Source: Pseudomonadota bacterium (GTDB taxonomy: Bacteria; Pseudomonadota; Alphaproteobacteria; Micropepsales; Micropepsaceae). Taken from it: a DNA stretch of 64,000 nucleotides. Both the position numbers and the translations under genes were made by a program. The stretch covers positions 62,001 to 126,000 of the forward strand of contig JAJZDZ010000003.1 in NCBI GenBank assembly GCA_021851325.1, in the 5' to 3' direction. Below the pieces are notes generated by a model. That model was not told where the DNA came from and made no database searches. It saw nothing but the letters and a program-made list of their open reading frames with translations. Shown piece after piece: positions 59,300-64,000 of this stretch (the first letter of the stretch is position 1; each line of letters starts with the position of its first letter).

Positions 59300-60495
59300 C
59301 GGTCTACCTCCCCAAAAACAATATCGAGTGATCCAAGAACCGCCGATACGTCTGCAACCATGTGGCCCTTGCACATGTAGTCCATGGCCTGGAGGTGGGC
59401 ATAAGACGGCGCACGCAACTTAACGCGATATGGTTTATTTGTACCGTTGGCGACCAAGTAAACGCCAAATTCCCCTTTGGGGGCCTCAACCGCTGCGTAC
59501 GCCTCGCCGTGGGGTACGTGATAACCCTCAGTGTAAAGCTTAAAATGATGGATCAATGCCTCCATCGAGGTCTTCATCTCAGACCTACGCGGAGGAGTTA
59601 TCTTCTTGTCCTGCGCGAGCGCCGGTCCAGACGGCATCTTTTCGATGCATTGGATCATAAGCTTGGTTGCTTCACGCATCTCATCCATGCGCATAAGGTA
59701 GCGATCATAATTGTCGCCATTCTTTCCCACTGGAATCTTGAAATCCAGCTCACTATAACATTCATAAGGCTGGTTACGCCGCAGGTCCCAGTGAACGCCC
59801 GCGGAGCGTAACATTACGCCAGTCATGCCCCACATCTCGGCGTCGGCACGGGTAACCTTCCCGATATCAACATTTCGCTGTTTGAAGATACGATTTTCTG
59901 TAAGCAGGCCTTCTATATCATCCAGAGTATTCGGAAATTTCCGGCACCAATCATGGATGTCTTCCAGCAGTTGCGGTGTCACATCCTGATGTACCCCGCC
60001 GGTTCGGAAATAGTTGGCATGCAACCGGGCGCCGGAGGCACGCTCATAGAAAACCATCAACTTTTCACGATCTTCAAAACCCCAAAGTGGCGGGGTCAGA
60101 GCACCAACATCCATGGCCTGCGTCGTGACATTAAGCAGATGATTAAGAATGCGGCCCATCTCGCAGAACAGTACGCGGATGTATTGCGCCCTCTTTGGAA
60201 CCTCCACCCCCAGCAAGCGCTCAACCGCCAGCACGAAGGCATGCTCCTGATTCATTGGGCAGACATAGTCCAGGCGATCAAGATAGGGAGTTGCCTGAAG
60301 GTAGGTCTTGTACTCCATCAACTTCTCGGTACCGCGATGCAGCAGACCGATATGAGGATCGACGCGAGTGACGACTTCCCCATCAAGATCAAGCACCAAC
60401 CTTAACACACCATGAGCGGCGGGATGCTGCGGGCCAAAGTTGATCGTAGTATTGGCGGCTGTATCCACCGCTGCTGTGTCGGGCAACGCACTCAT
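59296..60495 (-). CDS. nuoD: NADH-quinone oxidoreductase subunit D
   Basis: 399 aa, 49-kDa-type subunit forming part of the quinone site. It shows [40 protein letters not shown], the [20 protein letters not shown] segment and [19 protein letters not shown] near the C-terminus. NuoC and NuoD are separate genes here, unlike the fused nuoCD of E. coli. It starts with a 4-bp overlap on nuoC. Confidence 0.97.
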   Translation of the reverse strand: MSALPDTAAVDTAANTTINFGPQHPAAHGVLRLVLDLDGEVVTRVDPHIGLLHRGTEKLMEYKTYLQATPYLDRLDYVCPMNQEHAFVLAVERLLGVEVPKRAQYIRVLFCEMGRILNHLLNVTTQAMDVGALTPPLWGFEDREKLMVFYERASGARLHANYFRTGGVHQDVTPQLLEDIHDWCRKFPNTLDDIEGLLTENRIFKQRNVDIGKVTRADAEMWGMTGVMLRSAGVHWDLRRNQPYECYSELDFKIPVGKNGDNYDRYLMRMDEMREATKLMIQCIEKMPSGPALAQDKKITPPRRSEMKTSMEALIHHFKLYTEGYHVPHGEAYAAVEAPKGEFGVYLVANGTNKPYRVKLRAPSYAHLQAMDYMCKGHMVADVSAVLGSLDIVFGEVDR

Positions 60496-61103
60496 TTTTT
60501 GACCTCCGCAGCCTTTTCATCGCCCGGTAATACGTATTGCGCACCTTCCCACGGGCTCATGAAATCAAACTCGCGAAAAGCCTGCTGAAGTTGCACCGGC
60601 GCGTAAACCACGCGCTTGACCTCATCATCATAGCGAACCTCCACAAACCCGGTCAGTGGAAAGTCCTTGCGCAAAGGATGACCCGAAAATCCATAATCTG
60701 TGAGGATGCGGCGCAAATCCGGATGGTCTGAAAACATGACGCCGTACATGTCAAAAACTTCGCGCTCAAACCAATTGGCTGCTGGATACACATCTGTGAC
60801 AGATGCGACAGCAGTGATTTCATCAATCTGCAGCTTTACTCTAAGGCGCCGATTCTTGGAGATCGACAAAAGGTGATAGACGACGTCAAACCGCTTCTCT
60901 CGCTGCGGATAATCTACGCCGCAAATGTCGATCAGGAATTTGAATTCAAACCGTGGATCGTCACGCAATGTGCGCATGACGTGCACTATTTTTCCGGCAT
61001 CGACGCAGAGCGAAAGCTCACCGTTTGCTATTTCGTGGTCAAGCGCCACGCCGGCAAGCGATTCGCTGATCGCGACGGCAAGGTCCTTTAAGTCATCTGC
61101 CAT
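60492..61103 (-). CDS. nuoC: NADH-quinone oxidoreductase subunit C
   Basis: 203 aa, 30-kDa-type subunit that stabilises the Q module. It shows [60 protein letters not shown] and [20 protein letters not shown]. The C-terminus ([14 protein letters not shown]) is normal. It lies 11 bp after the nuoB stop and overlaps nuoD by 4 bp. Confidence 0.97.
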   Translation of the reverse strand: MADDLKDLAVAISESLAGVALDHEIANGELSLCVDAGKIVHVMRTLRDDPRFEFKFLIDICGVDYPQREKRFDVVYHLLSISKNRRLRVKLQIDEITAVASVTDVYPAANWFEREVFDMYGVMFSDHPDLRRILTDYGFSGHPLRKDFPLTGFVEVRYDDEVKRVVYAPVQLQQAFREFDFMSPWEGAQYVLPGDEKAAEVKK

Positions 61104-61114
61104 AGCACGCCCCC

Positions 61115-61687
61115 TCAGCGCTCGAGCGTGCCGGTGCGCCGGATTTTTCGCTGCAGTAGCAAAATACCGTACACCAGGGCTTCGGCCGTCGGCGGGCAGC
61201 CGGGTACATAGACGTCCACCGGCACAACCCGATCACAGCCACGCACGACGGAATAGGAATAGTGATAGTAGCCCCCGCCATTGGCGCATGATCCCATCGA
61301 GATCACATAACGAGGCTCCGGCATCTGGTCGTAGACCTTGCGCAATGCAGGAGCCATTTTATTTGTCAGCGTTCCAGCTACGATCATGACATCGGATTGC
61401 CGCGGAGAGGCTCGTGGTGCGATGCCAAAGCGCTCGAGATCATAACGAGGCATGGATGCCTGCATCATTTCCACAGCACAGCAGGCAAGGCCAAACGTCA
61501 TCCACATGAGCGAACCGGTTCGCGCCCAGGTCACAAGTGAATCAAAGCTCGCAACAAGAAACCCTTTGTCCGCCATTTCTGCCTGCGCAGCGCGGAAATA
61601 GGGATCGTCATTACTGCGAAACACGCCACCTTCAACTCCGGCTCTGCCGGCGCTGAGAGCTGAGATTTTCTCGGGGCTCACTCCCAT
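61115..61687 (-). CDS. nuoB: NADH-quinone oxidoreductase subunit B
   Basis: 190 aa subunit carrying cluster N2, the last electron donor to quinone. The ligands are visible in [12 protein letters not shown] (tandem Cys), [16 protein letters not shown] and [17 protein letters not shown]. Start ATG 61687 is preceded by GGGAG at about 8 nt and overlaps nuoA by 10 bp; GTG 61681 is an alternative with the usual GTGA overlap. The first about 35 residues are a non-conserved extension. Confidence 0.96.
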   Translation of the reverse strand: MGVSPEKISALSAGRAGVEGGVFRSNDDPYFRAAQAEMADKGFLVASFDSLVTWARTGSLMWMTFGLACCAVEMMQASMPRYDLERFGIAPRASPRQSDVMIVAGTLTNKMAPALRKVYDQMPEPRYVISMGSCANGGGYYHYSYSVVRGCDRVVPVDVYVPGCPPTAEALVYGILLLQRKIRRTGTLER

Positions 61688-62043
61688 TCGAGGGCTCCCT
61701 TCTTCCATTCGTAGACAAAACCGATGGTTAACACGGCCAAGAACACAATCATTGACCAGAATGCAAAAGGCCCGCCCTGCTTCAGAGTGATAGCCCACGG
61801 AAACAGAAATGCCACTTCCAAGTCGAAGATTATGAAAAGGATGGACACGAGATAAAATCGAACATCGAATTTCATGCGACTATCGCCAAAGGCGTTGAAC
61901 CCGCATTCATAAGCCGAGAGTTTTTCGGGATCAGGCTTGGACGGAGCGATGAACATCGGCACCACGAGCAGGGCTAAAGAGATCACCCCCCCGACGCCAA
62001 TGAAAAGTAAAATGGGGAGATACTCCATCAAGAGCGCGTTCAT
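61678..62043 (-). CDS. nuoA: NADH-quinone oxidoreductase subunit A
   Basis: 121 aa with three transmembrane helices. It shows [20 protein letters not shown] (the conserved loop with the ECG motif) and [21 protein letters not shown] start at ATG 62043, with GAGGA 7 nt upstream; a longer in-frame start lacks a ribosome site. It is first in the nuo operon, which then runs with mostly overlapping stops and starts to the DUF1467 gene at 43.7 kb. Confidence 0.96.
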   Translation of the reverse strand: MNALLMEYLPILLFIGVGGVISLALLVVPMFIAPSKPDPEKLSAYECGFNAFGDSRMKFDVRFYLVSILFIIFDLEVAFLFPWAITLKQGGPFAFWSMIVFLAVLTIGFVYEWKKGALEWE

Positions 62044-62109
62044 TGCATGTTCCTCAGGCGGCCGTGAGGCCACAATGATCCAAAGGGATCTAGGTCATTT
62101 CGCGGGCGC

Positions 62110-62137
62110 AGTATAGGCAGGACCAATGCGTACGCAA
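62110..62137 (-). promoter_or_regulatory. Promoter upstream of the nuo operon
   Basis: On the minus strand, TTGCGT (62132-62137), a 16-bp spacer and TATACT (62110-62115) lie about 65 bp before the nuoA start. The -10 matches five of six consensus bases. No other promoter is as good in the gap to the tRNA-Asp gene. Pattern match only. Confidence 0.5.
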
Positions 62138-62270
62138 CGCGCGGTTTAGCGCAAGATTCGTAAGAGGGACAAAGGTTTTCTTGCAGCGTCGCGCGGGATA
62201 CGCGAACGGTTCTCACTATCGACCTTACGCATGCGACAGGATTGCGATGCCATCATCTCCCTAGGGAGGA

Positions 62271-62347
62271 TGGCGGGAGCGACGGGGCTCGAACCCGCGA
62301 CCTTCGGCGTGACAGGCCGACACTCTAACCAACTGAGCTACGCCCCC
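62271..62347 (-). tRNA. tRNA-Asp (anticodon GTC)
   Basis: 77 nt including an encoded CCA (62271-62273, minus strand). The acceptor stem GGGGGCG pairs with CGCTCCC (one G-T), with discriminator G. The D-arm begins TAGCTCAG, and the anticodon loop CTGTCAC gives GTC. The T-arm is GCGGG-TTCGAGC-CCCGT. All four arms fold. Confidence 0.96.
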
Positions 62348-62394
62348 CGCGGCTCACCCCTCGTTTTGTAGCGAGGGACGCGCGAAAGAGCGCC

Positions 62395-62423
62395 CGTGTA
62401 GGCTTCGCAGTGCTCCAAGTCAA
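62395..62423 (-). promoter_or_regulatory. Candidate promoter of tRNA-Asp
   Basis: Minus-strand TTGACT (62418-62423), a 17-bp spacer and TACACG (62395-62400) lie about 48 bp before the tRNA 5' end. The -35 is near consensus and the -10 is weak. The rest of the 62348-62582 gap shows only a 6-bp hairpin. Confidence 0.4.
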
Positions 62424-62582
62424 GGCGCATCCGCAACCCCTTTAAGTAGCTGATCTAATTTTGCTGCCGGGGCCGCTCGGACTTCTGCACGCCCAAGCAA
62501 CCTTGGCCTAACTTTGGCCACCGGCACGGGGGGCCATCCTGAAAAATGACCCAGTCCCTTCCCGACACGCCTACATTGCAGT

Positions 62583-63002
62583 TCACTGGACGAAATAGCC
62601 GATTGGCCTCCACTTTCCGGCCACCCGGTCCATCGTCACGGTTTCACCAGCCTCAGCCTTATGGGCAAAATCGGTATGAAACCGGATCACTGCATAGTGA
62701 CCATCCGGAACTCCCGGCAGGCTTCGCGCAAGCGTTTCGGTGGCTACCCGGCGCCCTAACACTTTACCAAACGGCAAGCGCGCCGTCCGAAGCGCGGCTG
62801 TCCAGCCGGCAGCACTTATCTTGGCTTGAAAGAGAGGGGCGGCCTGTCTCCAGCTGGCCGCGTAGTGGCCGGCGTCAATAAGCCCCAGCCAATGTTCCGC
62901 AGCCACCTCAGCCCGGTTTGAGTGGTCGGCGCTTGCCGGATCCGTGGCAAAAAGTGCCACCACGAGTGCTGCCGCTGTCAACAACATGGAAAACGATCGC
63001 AT
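62583..63002 (-). CDS. DUF4019-like exported protein
   Basis: 139 aa. Start ATG 63002 gives a signal peptide (MRSFSMLLTAAALVVALFAT, cleavage near ASA). The mature part resembles DUF4019: EHWLGLIDAGHYAASWRQAA, FQAKISAAGWTAALRTARLP, GKVLGRRVATETL and YAVIRFHTDFAHKAEAGETV ending in a GKWRPIGYFVQ strand. It probably acts in the periplasm; its role is unknown. It is flanked by tRNA-Asp and the EF-hand gene, all on the same strand. The upstream 170 bp are AT-rich. Confidence 0.65.
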   Translation of the reverse strand: MRSFSMLLTAAALVVALFATDPASADHSNRAEVAAEHWLGLIDAGHYAASWRQAAPLFQAKISAAGWTAALRTARLPFGKVLGRRVATETLARSLPGVPDGHYAVIRFHTDFAHKAEAGETVTMDRVAGKWRPIGYFVQ

Positions 63003-63191
63003 CCGAATGCCCCCCAGACACACGTGATCGTAGCTTTATCCAGCCTGACATCGAACTGGAAGAAATTGCAAATTTAATATATGTAATAATGGGTTATCGG
63101 GAAAACCGAAGACCATATTTTCGCTGAAGGCGCGATCAATGTGCCGCCTTACCTTCCTCTCAAGGAAGACAATGCCGCGCCGCTTTCGCGA

Positions 63192-63644
63192 TCAGTCCCT
63201 GGGCAAGTCTATCCTAGGAATTGCGGGCTTGTTCGGCCTCCCCCGAAGTTCCTTGGCCGTAAGCACGCCGTCACCATTTTTGTCCAGCTCCTCAAACAGA
63301 GACAGTGGTTCGGCAGCAAATTCAGCAAAGGTAAGACAGCCGACGTGTTCCCAGTCAACCAAAGGGGTCGCACTGTGATTCGCCGCCCAGCGCTTGGCGT
63401 TGAGCTCCCTAACCTCTGCTGCGTCCAGGCATCCGGTATGATGTTTGTCGGCTGCATTGAATTCCGCATGCAGTCCTTCCTCAAGTTCTGCCAGCGTGAC
63501 CTTCCCATCATGGTTACGGTCATATTTCAGTAGCGCCAGACCCGGGGGTGGTCCGGGCATTACGGGGATGGGACCATAGTGGTCTGAGCTGGAACAGCCA
63601 GACAGAATAGATGCTGCAAGGGCAAGTATGGCGACACGACGCAT
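63192..63644 (-). CDS. EF-hand lipoprotein
   Basis: 150 aa from ATG 63644. A lipoprotein signal (MRRVAILALAASILSGC with LSGC lipobox, Cys at 17) precedes the mature chain. Three EF-hand loops follow: DRNHDGKVTLAE and DKNGDGVLTAKE keep all calcium ligands, while the middle one, DKHHTGCLDAAE, is degenerate. The protein probably binds calcium at the outer membrane or periplasmic face, by inference. Longer in-frame starts upstream lack the signal. No neighbour suggests a specific function. Confidence 0.8.
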   Translation of the reverse strand: MRRVAILALAASILSGCSSSDHYGPIPVMPGPPPGLALLKYDRNHDGKVTLAELEEGLHAEFNAADKHHTGCLDAAEVRELNAKRWAANHSATPLVDWEHVGCLTFAEFAAEPLSLFEELDKNGDGVLTAKELRGRPNKPAIPRIDLPRD

Positions 63645-63898
63645 AGAGACACGAGGCCAGTAAGCCGGGCCCGGGTCAAGCCTGCCCCTGTCGCGAAGTG
63701 TACTTCGGACCTTTTCAGCCCAGGTTCCAGACGACCGTGGTTGTCGACGGCACCACCGCATCATGGCGCGCCAAGCTAGAGCGGTGGAGGTGGTTCAAGA
63801 CTGCAAGGCCTGGGTCAGTCCACTCAGGGACTTATCTCCTTTGGCGTGGACAATGTACGCTGGGATGAAGCCGGAAATGACGTTGCCGAACCGCAAAA

Positions 63899-63974
63899 TG
63901 GTGGGCGGTGACGGGTTCGAACCGCCGACCCTATCGGTGTAAACGATATGCTCTACCAGCTGAGCTAACCGCCC
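63899..63974 (-). tRNA. tRNA-Val (anticodon TAC)
   Basis: 76 nt with an encoded CCA (63899-63901). The acceptor stem is GGGCGGT paired with ACCGCCC, discriminator A. The D-arm is TAGCTCAGCTGGTAGAGC, and the anticodon stem TATCG-TTTACAC-CGATA gives TAC. The T-arm has GTTCGAA. The fold is complete. The gene lies 26 bp from the window edge, so its promoter is not visible. Confidence 0.96.
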
Positions 63975-64000
63975 GTGCGCAGCCTCATACACCAGAGATT

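Noticed and set aside
62271-63974. tRNA-associated genomic island between tRNA-Asp and tRNA-Val
   Set aside because: Only two small genes lie between them, with no integrase and no direct repeat of a tRNA 3' end.

Overview
The window is a gene-dense stretch of a bacterial chromosome, almost certainly from an alphaproteobacterium. Four things point there. The block lpxB-lpxI-lpxA-fabZ-lpxD-skp-bamA-rseP-dxr-cdsA-uppS-frr-pyrH-tsf-rpsB uses LpxI rather than LpxH. The complex I operon runs nuoA-N straight into birA-coaX-rnj-mce-DUF1467. The neighbourhood bolA/dnaJ-like/cobS/cobT is present. ProRS is the short form, and a double GTTC-N7-GTTC LexA operator is present. I cannot name the order or genus from sequence alone.

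Layout. 0-3 kb (+): the 3' end of secA, then an epoxide hydrolase-type alpha/beta hydrolase abutting a proline-racemase-family enzyme. 3-8.2 kb (-): accA, a malyl-CoA lyase (mcl1-like), xerD, an unrecognised 603-aa exported protein and a 47-aa membrane peptide, the last three overlapping one another. 8.3-15.1 kb (+): aroK-aroB-corC-like, a J-domain protein and the cobaltochelatase pair cobS-cobT; bolA lies on the other strand. 15.2-16.9 kb (-): a three-gene unit with a haloalkane dehalogenase. 17.2-31.8 kb (-): the envelope/lipid A/translation block, from rpsB down to lpxB. 32-33.2 kb (+): an aminotransferase. 33.2-40.8 kb (-): dnaE, lolD, lolC and proS, interrupted by a 35-aa membrane peptide behind two LexA boxes and a divergent HicB-like antitoxin gene. 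41-43.5 kb: a TonB/TolA-like protein, an FGE-family protein and two small unknown genes. 43.6-62.1 kb (-): nuoA to nuoN followed by birA, coaX, rnj, mce and a DUF1467 gene, mostly with overlapping stops and starts. 62.2-64 kb (-): tRNA-Asp, a DUF4019 protein, an EF-hand lipoprotein and tRNA-Val.

How the genes work together. Most of the window is housekeeping: lipid A synthesis and outer-membrane protein assembly, isoprenoid and phospholipid precursors, ribosome function, DNA replication, lipoprotein export, respiratory complex I, and aromatic amino-acid and cobalamin synthesis. mcl1 and mce both fit the ethylmalonyl-CoA route of C2 assimilation. BirA and AccA fit biotin-dependent acetyl-CoA carboxylase.

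Most interesting items. (1) A 35-aa transmembrane peptide just upstream of dnaE, whose promoter has a perfect TTGACA between two oppositely oriented LexA boxes. It is a candidate SOS-induced membrane peptide, comparable in concept to Caulobacter SidA. (2) A 40-codon ORF between nuoF and nuoG with a strong Shine-Dalgarno and a TGATG junction to nuoG. (3) An orphan HicB-like gene with an 18-bp perfect palindrome over its promoter. (4) A base-composition step inside dnaE that roughly delimits a lower-GC stretch to about 62 kb.
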